A DNA stretch of 64,000 nt from Rhipidocladum racemiflorum (Eukaryota; Streptophyta; Magnoliopsida; Poales; Poaceae): the NCBI GenBank assembly GCA_036346355.1, contig CM070581.1, positions 8,060,001 to 8,124,000 on the forward strand, given 5' to 3'. Shown piece by piece: positions 1-10,769 of the stretch (position 1 is the first letter of the stretch; the number at the start of each line of letters is the position of its first letter). The position numbers were made by a program, and so were the translations under genes. Below the pieces are notes generated by a model. It was not told the DNA's origin. It did not search any database and saw only the letters and a list, made by a program, of their open reading frames with translations.

Positions 1-1879
1 GACAAATGAACATGTCATACAAATGACAAGGTGGATATACAACAATTAGTTTGATTAACTAATCCTAAATTAATTGAAATTATTTTCAAATTTGAATTAG
101 CATGTAGTAATTTGAAATAATGTAAATTTTGAAACATAGGATCAACATGGTCAAAAGCACAACTTATCTTGGAAAAACTCTTACTCCTACTCTGGACCTT
201 GCTCTTAAATTAGCTCTTCACTCTCGAACCCCTCGTGCACTTCAACGTCTACGTGTAATGAATAAATAAACAAGTAAATATAAAAAATAGAGAGCAATAT
301 CAACTCCAAAAATTAAATAAAATTCACATTAAATATAACATGATTTTACAAATTTTTAGCTCTAGAATCACCATAATTGGATTTCGTATGAGCAAGAACG
401 AGCTATTGAATCTTTGAAAATAAAAATAAAAGAATAAATTGACTTAATCGAATTATTTTTGTACTGAAAAGTAGGAAATATGGCATCAAGGTTATATTAG
501 GGTTTTTGGCCAAATTATTTCCTACAAGGAAATTTGATTTATGATGTCATGGTGACATCATAAATCTGATCAACAGAAATGAATCAAATCTAAAATAAAT
601 TTATTCCTCTGACAGGTGGGACGTTAGGCCATGAACCCGGTCCACAAGACCATGTGTGCGCATGGTAGACCCAGTCTATGCGAAAGTCTGACTGACGCCT
701 ACTGACGTGGCAACGACGTCACGCACGACACGCGGGTGAACGCGATGGTGATGCGTGGCGTGATCAAATGCTCAATGCGTGTGCCACGATCTTGACTGTC
801 CATAACGGATTGGATGACTGGGGCTGTAGCGAAGGTCGATGATGAGCTACGCAGCAGCGCATGGCCAGCAACAGAGATGATGACCCACCCTTTGGCGTTT
901 TGGCGATGATTCGATAACTTGACCCAAGAACTAGAATACATTGGCTCAATGACCTCGGATCTAGGCTCAGCTTCGACGGAGGTGGCTCAACGAACGAGAT
1001 CAAATCGTAAGAACGTTCGATGTGCTTCAAAGACTTCAACGAGCTCAAACTCTTCAATGAGGGCACCTCGTACGAATCTAACTGGTGGAAAACTGCGTAA
1101 GTTCACGGTGATTCTCGAGCGTGGGTCAATGCGGCCTTAAATAGCCTTGGCTTCCGCATATGGGCCAAAAAGATGAAGCAACGCAGTGGTGATGCGGAGA
1201 TGGAGTCCAAGCCAAGCACGACGAGGATGATGGTGGAGGCCCATCCACATGTCAAGATCGTCGGCTACGATGCGTCAAGATCCAATCAATCCGAACCGTT
1301 CACAGAGATCAATGGCCACATGCTATTAGGGTTCTGAACCATTACGATCTAATCCCAAGCGTCCGATCTCCATCTAACGGTCACATGACTCTAACCTACA
1401 TGGCACCATCTAAGTCGTTGGATCCCAAATCGATGGTTAGGATCGAGGCGGCTAGGGTTTTCAATGCGGTTCAGGTCATCGGGATGGCGGCGAGTTAGGC
1501 CGATTTGGGTTGCGGTGCTGTTGGATTCGGTTGGGCCCTAGCGGGTTTTGCCCCGATCAATGTTTAGCTAATTTTTAGCCTTTTCTAATTTAAATTAATT
1601 TGAGAAAATGGATTAAATTAAAATAAATAGTAAATATATTAGAAAAATTCCTAAAAATTCTGAAAAAATAATTCGAGACAATTTGAACTCAAATAAAATA
1701 TTTCTAAAAAAACTTTATTTGAAATTTTCAAATATTTAAATATTTTATCAAAGGCATAATTCAAATAAACTCAAATAATTTCAAATAAATTCAAAATAAT
1801 TCAAATAAATTCTGGAAAATTCTTAAAAATTCAAATGGCACAATAAATGCAAGAAAAGAAAAAAAATTGGGATATTACA
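1..1879 (+). repeat. 3' part of a Tekay-like Gypsy LTR
   Basis: The stretch from base 1 matches, by eye, the later part of the LTRs at 18488-33590 and 49801-53135. Shared phrases are 'gatcaacatggtcaaaagcacaac', the 'actctggacct' block, the G/C-richer middle and the AT-rich tail. It ends GGGATATTACA at 1879. The 5' end lies outside the window. No ORF here looks real. Confidence 0.7.
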
Positions 1880-2106
1880 TTCACGATGAGTAAATCATCG
1901 AGAATCTCCACCACCTCTAACCCTGGATCAGCAAGATCGAGCAAGGCCGACAAACACATTCTCTTTTGCTCCATAAAATGGTTCAAAATACTGCCAACCT
2001 TGGTGCTACAATCGCCAGGGGTGGTAATGGTGATCGCCAGCGGTGGTAATGGTGACACACCTCACCAATCGAAGTTGGGCGAGTTTCTCAAAACTTTTCC
2101 ACATCT

Positions 2107-2530
2107 ATGGATCCACTTGACGCAGATGATTGGCTCCGTTTCATGGAAGGCAAACTGGCCATTGTCCAATGCAATGACCAGCAGAAGGTTTTGTATGCTT
2201 GCTGCAAGGAGCGGCAGCTACTTGGTGGGAGAATCATCAAGCAATACTCCCACAAGGACAAGTGGTCTCATGGGAAGCTTTTAAAGAAGCTTTTCATAGA
2301 GCCCACATCCTAACAAGCTTAGTGGATATAAAAAGGCGAAAATTCTCAAACACTCATGGAAAGCAGGAAGAGAGTGGATGGCACCGAGATCCATGAATGC
2401 TAGACCTTTGAGGCCTCGCCCTGGACATCAGTCCAATGTTCGACCTCCTACTCCACTACTGCAGCAAAGGCACCAAGGTCAAGCCCCTCGACATTGACTG
2501 CCTCCGGTTCACCCGGCTGCCAACATCGAT
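2107..2530 (+). pseudogene. Gypsy (Tekay-like) gag fragment, frameshifted
   Basis: The frame from 2107 reads MDPLDADDWLRFMEGKL, the N-terminal signature of the chromovirus Gag/UBN2-type domain. After about 2199 the homologous reading (ATWWENHQ, VVSWEAFKEAFHRAHI) continues in another frame, so at least one frameshift breaks it. Proline/arginine-rich codons near 2400-2500 resemble the Gag linker before the zinc knuckle, which is missing. It lies just downstream of the LTR tail ending at 1879, but no normal primer-binding site separates them, so the junction is rearranged. Certainly non-functional. Confidence 0.7.
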
Positions 2531-2667
2531 GGACTACCCTATGGAGTGTAATTTTCTATATCTAAAAATAGCAAAAAGGTATTTATAAACTCCAGAAAAT
2601 TTGGCATAAATCTCAAAAAATCATAAATAAACATCGAACAATAATATACAAATTTTAGGGTGTTACA
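2531..2667 (+). repeat. short LTR 3' end, second element
   Basis: AT-rich sequence ends TTTTAGGGTGTTACA, a chromovirus-style LTR 3' end. It interrupts the gag relic at about 2530 and stops where the hAT-like sequence begins. Too short to assign to a family. Confidence 0.45.
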
Positions 2668-3061
2668 CCTTTGTAGTTGGTGGAGCAAGAGGATGTCGAT
2701 GATAATTATATGAAGGAGAATATGATGGTCTAATATGTGGGACAGATAACGAGACTTCAGCTGACAAACTTGAGAACAAACTTTCTAGTGATGCCAGTGA
2801 ACATAACACTATTCTTGTGTCTACCTTGGAGGTGGAATGAGTTACATTGTTATTGTTGTCATGTATAATGTGATTCTGTACTATGTTCTTGTGGAATTTT
2901 CCATTTTCATTTCCGTATCCGCTCGGTTCCATTCCACATTCATTTTCGTCACTATTCGTTTTCGTATATCCATTTCTATGGTTTTTTATTTTGTTTCCGT
3001 TACCAGTAAAATATATGGAAACAAAAATGGAACAGCCATTTACTGACCGTTTTCATCCTTA
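2668..3061 (+). mobile_element. Ac/Ds-like hAT element, terminal part
   Basis: The segment ends TGACCGTTTTCATCCTTA at about 3044-3061, which closely resembles the Ac/Ds terminus (ACCGTTTTCATCCCTA). The preceding 170 bp is full of TTTCC/TTTCG runs typical of Ac subterminal DNA. A plus-strand reading before 2840, ending STLEVE and a stop, could be the tail of a transposase but is too short to prove. The other end of the element is not in the window; the Gypsy fragments to the left probably interrupted it. Confidence 0.55.
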
Positions 3062-4348
3062 CCTATAACAGTAACCTAAAACTTAGACTCTCTCTATATA
3101 TTAGTTTGCTGATTAGTAGTACCTCGTGACTCCTCTAGGATTAAAGTAATGTTTGCATGCAACATACTACATGATAACTTTATCTAAATCTAAATTATTT
3201 TTAGCCTCTTGAATTCGTAAATATATGTATACACATATATAATTTTAGCTTCTTAAATTCGAAAGATAAGAATAACCAATCTGTAGAAACCAAGGTTTCA
3301 TATCATAAGATAAAACAGGAGCTTCATTCATAGTTAAATGCCACTGAAAATCAGTTCATGAATAAAAGACGACATTTACACATAAAATCGTAAGACTAAA
3401 CCCTAAGCATCGCCAAACCCTAAACCACTCTTGATTCTATAATAGATTTCAATTTGATCTTATATTTGATTTATTTTTGCCCTTATTAAAAAATGGTTAT
3501 TTGTTATTTTCCATATTTTTCGTTGAACGAGTGTAGAGACTGACTCTTCTAACACCGTCATCGATGAGACGAACTATGACCTCGACTTCGTCGTAAACAA
3601 TAATCAACAAGGCAAGCATCCCATCTGATGATATTGATACCAGCATTTCGAAAATGTTTTATCAAATCTTTTATGCATTGGACGATGTGTTGCTCACACT
3701 CATGGAGGAACTGTGAGTTCCTATATTCATGATTGTTTACTTGTTATTTTATATACATGTCAAATTGCTTTTATGAAATTCTGGAAATATAAATTTTGGA
3801 AATATGCTAATTTGAGAAAAAAATTAAGGTAGGGAATTTGATTTGTACATATATAATTTATTAACTATTTTGTAATAAAAGTCAATGATAGGTTTTTTTT
3901 CCCGGTTCTAAGAAAATATAGAATAAGCTAAAAATTCTTAAAAAAAGAAAATGTTATGACTCTTTATTTGGTAGAGCTCCACGGAATAAATAGATTAAGA
4001 GAGTGATAAATCAATAGGTGTTCACTCGGTTATAACGATGTAAGCAATGTGATATGCATTAAAAGAAGAACCGAAAGAAAGAGGCAAACATTGCAATAAT
4101 GAAATTAAGATATGATAATATAAACGGAAAATGTTATGTTATACTACGTTTACTATTTTGCTATGCAAATATTTAGGAAAGAAAGTTTCGATCAAATGTG
4201 ACAAGTATTGTGAAACAGAGTTAAGTATATTTTCTCCTATAATATATAATATCAAAATATCACAAATGAAATTATGCAACGATCTATTTCCAAAAGACAA
4301 AATCACATATGTATTGCTAAATTATCTAAATATGCTTTAAGGATGATG
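3062..4348. other. AT-rich intergenic DNA, possible Helitron body
   Basis: No credible gene. The sequence ends in a Helitron-like 3' terminus at 4349-4378. A run TCTCTCTATATATTAG near 3089 resembles a Helitron 5' start but lacks the expected preceding A, so the 5' limit is not set. Confidence 0.4.
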
Positions 4349-4378
4349 CACGCACAAGTGCGCGGATTACCTTGCTAG
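4349..4378 (+). mobile_element. Helitron-type 3' terminus
   Basis: A palindrome CGCACAAGTGCG at 4351-4362 is followed by CGG, nine further bases and then CTAG at 4375-4378 before a T. Hairpin, about 12-nt spacer and CTAG|T are the hallmarks of plant Helitron 3' ends. No helicase ORF is near, so any element is non-autonomous. Confidence 0.55.
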
Positions 4379-4562
4379 TTATAAACTAATTTGTGCACTT
4401 CTAATTTTTTCCAAAAAAACCGAGAACTTCTAACCATACACAAACATATATAAATACGAAATTACAAGTTTCGAAAAGAAATAGGTGTTTGGATATTGAG
4501 AACTTTTTATTATAAAAAATGTCTGGTAGTCATATGTATATAATTTATATTTAAAATTTTAA

Positions 4563-4779
4563 GAGGAGCGAGCTTAGGTCAACTGGCGAAGACGCCGAGT
4601 TGCCAAAAAACCCGCCCGTGTTCGAGTATCGATGCAGACACCTCACAAGCTGAGTGCAAGCGCGGATCGGCGTGTGTGTGTGCATGCGTGTGCCGGGGTG
4701 TGTGTGCGCGTTTGTAGTTTGGTTGTTGTTCTTCTTCTTTAATGAATGCTAGAACTCGTGACCAATTTTTAAAAAATAA
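4563..4779 (+). mobile_element. tRNA-derived SINE
   Basis: The left part has an A-box-like TAGGTCAACTGG and, about 45 bp on, a B-box-like GTTCGAGTATC, the internal pol III promoter layout of tRNA-derived SINEs. A TG-rich body follows. The flanks TTAAAATTTTAA (4551-4562) and TTAAAATTCTAA (4780-4791) match at 11 of 12 bases and could be the target-site duplication. Family not identified. Confidence 0.45.
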
Positions 4780-5026
4780 TTAAAATTCTAAATATTTTTT
4801 AATTATATAAATTTGGAAATTTATTCTAAGAAAATTTTATACCCAAGTATATTTCAAAAGGTGTAGTGTGAAAATAAATCTATATTTCAAAGAAAAAAAT
4901 TAGAAAGTCAAAAGTTTTAAATTCAGAGCTAAAATTGCTAAACAAAAATATTACAATCCAACTTTACACAATTAAATGTAGTTCACAGAAGGTATGGGCA
5001 ACATAAAGTACACTGTAGCTTAAACA

Positions 5027-6280
5027 AAATAGCTAGTCCGTGCGAATGCACGGAGGTTGATTATTAACTAATGCACGTAAATTAATTACCGTGGATGGAA
5101 TCGCTATTTCCTTTCCCCTAATGATGAAGATTGTCTGCGAGCTAAAGCGTCGATCTGCATGTGCAGCATCGGCACGTGCGTTGTGAGCACGAGTCAGTGT
5201 CTGCTTTGTTGGACATGTCTTGTGGTCATTACTCCATCGCCAGTCGCCACTACGGTTCAAACAAGGCACGACAAAACTGCCTCACAGTTTACACTCGCAT
5301 GCAGTGCCATCGTTTCCATCAGAAACCAGAGAATTAGTCTGAATAAACGGAAACATCCATTTCAACGCCACACCGCCATCGCTCCTCCATCATTCGGTTC
5401 GAAATTAATCACCGTGGGTTCACTCGTTCAGAGATTCAGAACCGAAGTGGCATCCATGTGCGCTGCACGGGGGCTAACACTACATACATGCATGATGCAT
5501 GTAGTAGCCCTGAGATATCAGCTTCGGACGTGACGTCCTTGTTGTACTTAACAGTTGAAATTCTCGATTGAAATTTGAAAAGGAAGGGGCCGGCATATGT
5601 CTGCTTTTCATGCGCTGCATGATTCCATCGCGAGCACTATTTCCCCTTCTCGTTTGGGGATGTGATCTCCCTCTCCCTTTTCACTCGCCACAGGGGATAA
5701 TCGATTGAACAGTGAGGATGGATGAAGGAAGGATCGATGCATGTAAGTGTACCGGAAAGCATATCCTACAGGTAATAAGCTAGACCTTAGTATTACTACA
5801 CTTGAAAGTACTGGTTGTCACCAGTTGCATTTCCTCGGTATGCACGCTATAGCCCCGTGGCGACGGAGTGTGGATGCATGATAGTGCCAGGGACAAGCCA
5901 CCGATGTCGCCCACAGGCCACAGCGTGTATTTTCGTGCCTGGATGGCTGTCGGTCTTTCCGAGGTCAGTTTGAGTAAGTTGCCTGACAAAAAGGCCTCGC
6001 ATGCATGCATGCACCACACACGTCCTCAGCTTTTGAAGGCGAACACTTCACTGGGCCATGCCGTGGCCATGATCGAGCGTACAAAAGCTCGCTTTCTTAA
6101 ACACACTGCCTAATTGCCTCGTTCATCGACCTAATTAATGAAGCAGTCTTTAATTTCCTGTGCTGCAGGTGATGCATACATGGGCGCAATTGTATACGAA
6201 GGCATACTATCTGAACCCATTTGGCATCCATATGCATACAGCATACTGATCAGTGGTGGAGTCACGTATCGTGCCACTCG
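5027..6280. other. intergenic DNA, no gene recognised
   Basis: Mixed-composition sequence with short open frames only. A perfect 7-bp-stem hairpin, TCCGTGC-GAAT-GCACGGA, at 5036-5053 follows CTAG. The 5560-5760 block is pyrimidine-rich. No conserved protein motif was seen on either strand. Confidence 0.5.
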
Positions 6281-6417
6281 GATCATAGCCTGAAATCTAG
6301 GATAAAAAAAGCTCGCCACTGCATGAGATCGGTGGACCGGCATGTTCTTGAGCCATGGCCCGGTGAATCTATGGGCTGGCTCCGTCCATAATCCTGAATC
6401 CTATATATGTGCTTATG

Positions 6418-7058
6418 CAGTGGCGGAGCCATCTCCCAACGACCCTGGCAGCTGCCCGGGCTCGCCAGGCCACGGTCTCGGGAGCAGCAACCTGGGCGCC
6501 GGAGCAAGATCGGGAAGGGAGTGTGCCTCGGAGTTTATGGTCAGAGGATATGTGCGCTCGCAAGCAGAAGCCGGAGCAAGATCGGGAAGGGAGTGTGTCT
6601 CGGAGTTTATGGTCAGAGGATATGTGCGCTCGCAAGCAGAAGCAGCAAAACCTACGTATGCGTGGTTGCTTGCTTATCGAACGGGTCTACCGGAGAGCCA
6701 GATAAAGTTTTCGTATTGCTGTCTGCATCGGCACTGTCAGTTCTATATATACATGGTAGAGTCAGTACCGTATTACTTGTATCATTTCACAACACAAGTT
6801 TATTTCATTTGTTTAACATTGTTTTGAAAATACTTCTGCCTATAAATTCATAATATCTAACGAATAACTCAGTGATGGAGCAAACTCCCAGCGACCTAAC
6901 CGCCGGCGAGACCCTGCCCATTCCCCCCTCCAGTTCTATATGCATTGGAGGATTTCTTCGCAATGTGACTGCGTTTGTCTAGATAAATGTTTCTCTAGAT
7001 AAATACTCGTCGTAATTAGACTTGTCTAGACTCTATAAAATTTCTGGCTCCACCACTG
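6418..7058. mobile_element. non-autonomous hAT element (MITE)
   Basis: The ends are CAGTGGCGGAGCC and GGCTCCACCACTG, imperfect inverted repeats of the CAGNGGCGGAGCC type. CTTATGCA occurs at 6412-6419 and again at 7059-7066, an 8-bp duplication of hAT size whose last two bases coincide with the first CA of the terminus. No transposase is encoded. It carries a 72-bp tandem duplication. A shorter, cleaner relative with similar ends lies at 58408-58563. Confidence 0.7.
6498..6641. repeat. two tandem 72-bp units
   Basis: 6498-6569 and 6570-6641 are the same 72-bp unit, starting GCCGGAGCAAGATCGGG. One difference was seen (TGTGCCT versus TGTGTCT). As 72 is a multiple of three, the duplication is also read as a 24-residue repeat in every frame. 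Confidence 0.95.
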
Positions 7059-7289
7059 CTTATGCATGGTCACAGGAGAAAGCAGTGCCAAGCTCGAGAA
7101 GAACTAGCTGTACTGCCTCGAATCCGTCGTTTAAACGTAGGTATGGAAGTACATGCACGGTGCTTGTCACTGTCTCGAGAACGTTATTCCCAATGGGAAT
7201 GTAGCATGTATGCAGCAACATAAATTAGATGTGTGAGCACAGCGTATGCCGCACCAGTCGCCAAGCGCCGATTCATGCCTGAGGTTTAC

Positions 7290-7600
7290 TCATAAAAATA
7301 TAATTTCAGAAATACTGGGGGTTTTCTTGAAAAAGTGGAATTTTGGGGCATTTGTGGGGAAAAAAAAATAAGTTTCAAAATTTTCGAGGGTCTTCCCACC
7401 AAAAACATGGGCCACATGATGTAATTTCAAAAATATGTGGGGGCGTTGGCCAATTTTTTTTTTCAGAATTCTCCAGGTGATCTTCACAAAAAAAAATAAA
7501 AAATCTAGATGTAATTTTAAAAACGTTGGTAGGCCTTGTTGGAAAAAAACCCACGCCACCTGTCGCGCTGCCAAAAATTGGCCTGGGCAGCGAGGCACCC
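7290..7600. repeat. degenerate internal repeats with homopolymer runs
   Basis: Units starting TAATTTCAAAAAT or similar recur around 7300, 7371, 7420 and 7511, each followed by a G-rich run and then an A-rich run. They look like decayed tandem copies of a roughly 70-100-bp unit. The frames over them are low-complexity and not genes. Confidence 0.45.
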
Positions 7601-8720
7601 TTCCATTACGCTACGGCGCCGTATGTGTTAAGGGAGGAAATCAAATTACTTGAGCTGTAGTAATAAAGGAATAAAACGAGCGATGTGGGCGTACGCTGGG
7701 CGACCACGCTCGCGACTTGACGTGGAGGACGCGGCTTAGCCGGAAACTTTCGGTGACGGTGTTTAATATACGGAGTATACATCGTTCTGAGCAACCTTGC
7801 GAGCATGCAGAGGTGAATGATTGTCTTCCGCTCACGCGCTGCATGGAACACTACCTTCAAGAAAGAGAAACTGACCGGGAGAGAGATCGACCCCTCTTGT
7901 TAATTGATCTGACTGTGAAATTAGTTGGGAAAACATAGCAGAATGTGCATGTCCAACCTGCACACCAGCATGTAGAATAAGAAAACACACACATATATAT
8001 ACATATAAATATAAAAATATAAAGGAAGAAGAAACTAGTATTAACCCCATGCCCTAAAAGAAGGGCTGTGCAAAGTGCTTGTTGGGGCAGAAAAAGGGGG
8101 GTCATGTCTGTCCACGCCCACACCTTCACCCCACCCCCTAAAAAGGAGCTCCCACTGTTAATTTGTTCCTCGCTCCCCTTTTGATCCAAGACCTAGCTTG
8201 TGCTTGTCCGGCCATTCCACCTTGGCTCAACACCAAGAAGCCAGCAGCTAGCTCTCCTGCTGCGGCTATCTAGGCTGCTAGTGGGATATAGCCCTTTATC
8301 AAGCTTCAGAAAAGCAGCCCCCCAATCTCTCTTGTTGCTTGCAAAAAATGCAACATCAAGTGTCAATCTGCTGACCTGTTACTTTACATGCATATTCTTA
8401 GCACAGCACTACAGAATAGTGAAGTAAATGGAATGGAAGTTTTGCCAAGAGCCATCCACCATGGATCAACAAGAGAGGATTAATCGTAGTATCACATGCT
8501 GACACTTCAGCTTGGAAAACTGCTCTCCTTAATTACTTGTGCAACCATCTCCTGCGTTTGTGCTTAATTTTCTGAACTCTTTTGGTTTGTATAAGAGCTA
8601 GCGGTCATCAGCCATGCAAGCCCATGTACATGGAGTGCAGAGAGATGTACAGATGAAGTCTTCGATCTATACAGAGGTATCGCGTCGCTTCAGTTCATTA
8701 TCTGATCGCACCGATATTGT
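7601..8720. other. intergenic DNA, no gene recognised
   Basis: Contains a GC-richer block at 7680-7870, a TA-rich stretch at 7985-8025 and CT-rich 8100-8330. A 75-codon frame at 8200-8427 has no recognisable motif. No known miRNA sequence was spotted by eye. Confidence 0.4.
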
Positions 8721-8875
8721 CACTACTACAGAATTAGCTTCTAGAAGCGGTTTGAAACCACCTCTAGAAGCGGTTTTACAACCGCTTCTAGGCAACCGGT
8801 TGTGATACCTCGAAGGGTATCACAAGCGGTTCTAGGAACCGCTTGTGGTGGTGCGACACCAAGCGGTAAAAGGTA

Positions 8876-8970
8876 GTAATAATATCGTGGGAACGAGATT
8901 CGAACCCACGACCAGCACTCCAACCTCGTGACTCGCCTCATCCATCTAGCCAACCCACCCACGCGTGCTC
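8876..8970 (-). other. tRNA-like (SINE-derived) segment inside CACTA element
   Basis: On the minus strand it has TTGGCTAGATGG, an A-box-like sequence, and GTGGGTTCGAATCTC, a near-perfect B box. TCGTGGG pairs with CCCACGA around the B-box loop. The cloverleaf is not convincing, so this is called tRNA-like rather than a tRNA gene. It sits inside a bona fide CACTA element. Confidence 0.55.
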
Positions 8971-9008
8971 TCTGATAGAGTAGGGCACGCATTCCTTTTA
9001 TTATTTCT

Positions 9009-9262
9009 AAAATTGGGCTTCTACAAGCGGTTCATGACACGAACCCCTTCTGAAGGGGGTCTTTAGAAGCGGTTCGTGTCACGAACCGCTTCTAAAGCCC
9101 CACCTTTAGAAGGGGTTCGTGACACGAACCCCTTCTAAAGCTTTAGAAGGGGTTGGGGACACCAACCGCTTGTAAAGAGTTTTAGAAGGGGTTCGTGTCA
9201 CGAACCCCTTCTAAAGGTGGGGCTTTAGAAGGGGTTCGTGCCACGAACCGCTTCTAGAGATC
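9009..9262. repeat. array of palindromes in CACTA element
   Basis: At least five copies of a palindrome AGAAG(C/G)GGTTCGTG-N-CACGAACC(C/G)CTTCT occur head to tail, linked by TAAAG or GTGGGGC spacers. Each could form a hairpin of about 14 bp. Neighbouring units are themselves inverted relative to each other, so larger foldbacks are possible. Confidence 0.9.
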
Positions 9263-9370
9263 CCCTCCGGCCTGTTGCCATAAACCGCTTCTGTTGTGAG
9301 CATTATAACCGGTTCGCACCAAACCGTTGCTAATAGGCCGCTTGTGATACCCGGTTTTGTAGTAGTGTGT

Positions 9371-10508
9371 AAGCATCAAATGAACCTCGTTACCTTCAGT
9401 ATCTTTATGAACTCGTCTTGCTCATCCAATCTGCTTGAATTCCTGTTGAGGTTCCGCCACTTAACGAAGGGGCTGGACAAGTTGCTTGCTAATTAACTAT
9501 CAATTGCATGTTTTATTACGATAATTGTACGGCTCAACAATTGTAGGTTTTTTTTTTAAGCACAAGGAACTTATGAGCAAGTTCTCAACGAACCAGGGTC
9601 AGTATAGTATATAAGTTTTCTTGTAGTTCAACATACATGACCCAAAAGAAGAGAAATCTACTCCACTGGACTTGAGAGTTGAGAGAGAACTTGTTACCAA
9701 AAGCATGCATTCCCGACTATTACAAAGGCTGCAAAAGGACCGCCGGTATAATGATTTGTTCAGAATTGGATTGAAAATTCGCCCAGCATATTGTCCATTT
9801 TGACCCATACATAGAAAGCGAAAACTTTCTGATGTGTCAAGCTGATGGCACTCTCGCACTTCTATATATCAAGGACGTTCCCATCACGCCCTCCATCCTT
9901 CGTAATTAAAAAACTTGCAACCTGATTAATCAGAAAATACTTCAATAAATTATTTAGCTCAAATTAACTTATATCGATCGAGGTGCTATCAGGAAGACTC
10001 ACGGTTTGGAACCTTGCATGGTATTCGAAGGATTAGATTTAGTTAGGCTTCAACATTTCGTAAATAGCCCTTGATTGGTTGAAAATTCATATACGAGGGT
10101 ATGCCACCATCTCAAATGTCGTTACATCTTATACATACAAATTTCATCCAGCGGTCCACGAGTGAGTTTGCATGGCAATACTTACATATAGCCACTAACT
10201 AGTTTTTTGTTAAAAAGAAATAGTAGCAAGGCACTAGTTACCTGTAACACGTACCATAGCTAGCAAGGTCCCAAATTCGCTTGAAAACCAATCCACATAG
10301 TGACACGCCTACGCAAAACGTAATACACATACATAACAGCTCGCTTACGTTTGGCCCAAAAGTATTGATACATGTACGCCAACTGACAACGTGGGACTAA
10401 GGATAGGTGTGTCGTTGTAATATTAATTCCACGTGTATGTATTACATGATTAGTTTGGATCTGGATCGCTCGGCCAGTGGATCATGGATAGATGAGCGTG
10501 CATACCTA
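9371..10508. other. intergenic DNA, no gene recognised
   Basis: AT-moderate sequence with no credible ORF. The longest, 9599-9859 on the minus strand, has no motif and no family resemblance. Confidence 0.4.
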
Positions 10509-10510
10509 AG

Positions 10511-10765
10511 TAGGGGTGGGAATCGAGCGAAGTCCTCGTTTTTTCAAGTTTTTTTTCTTCGAAATTGACATAATTTAATTTAATATTATTTTATTTGTGG
10601 TTTAGAAGTATTTTTCGAATCGAGCTAACAAGCCATGCCGAGTTGAGCTGGAATAAAATCCGATTTCATTCGAAATTGACTTATTCAATTAATATTTAAC
10701 TACAAACAAGTGCAATCGAAGCAATTTCGAACCGAGCCAACGAGCCCGAGCTTTTTTTTTCAGGC
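10511..10765. mobile_element. possible truncated hAT-like MITE
   Basis: It starts TAGGGGTGGGAATCGAGC, the common grass MITE end, and contains inverted phrases (AATCGAGC, GAGCCAACGAGCCCGAGC). The matching TTCCCACCCCTA end was not found, so it is truncated or decayed. Confidence 0.35.
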
Positions 10766-10769
10766 CAGT

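Larger units (their letters stand above)
8721..9367. mobile_element. non-autonomous CACTA (En/Spm-type) element
   Basis: The left end reads CACTACTACAGAA and the right end TTTTGTAGTAGTG, giving CACTACTACA terminal inverted repeats. The flanking 3-bp repeats are TGT at 8718-8720 and TGT at 9368-9370, the target duplication size expected for CACTA elements. The 647-bp interior is mostly copies of AGAAGCGGTT/AGAAGGGGTTCGTG in both orientations, plus a tRNA-like block. No transposase is encoded. Confidence 0.92.

Noticed and set aside
5032..5053. A second Helitron 3' end on the minus strand (hairpin next to CTAG)
   Set aside because: The hairpin is perfect, but only one base separates it from CTAG instead of about ten, and CTAG is not followed by T on that strand.
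8876..8970. A functional tRNA gene
   Set aside because: A- and B-box-like sequences exist, but no proper acceptor and anticodon stems could be drawn, and it lies inside a CACTA element.
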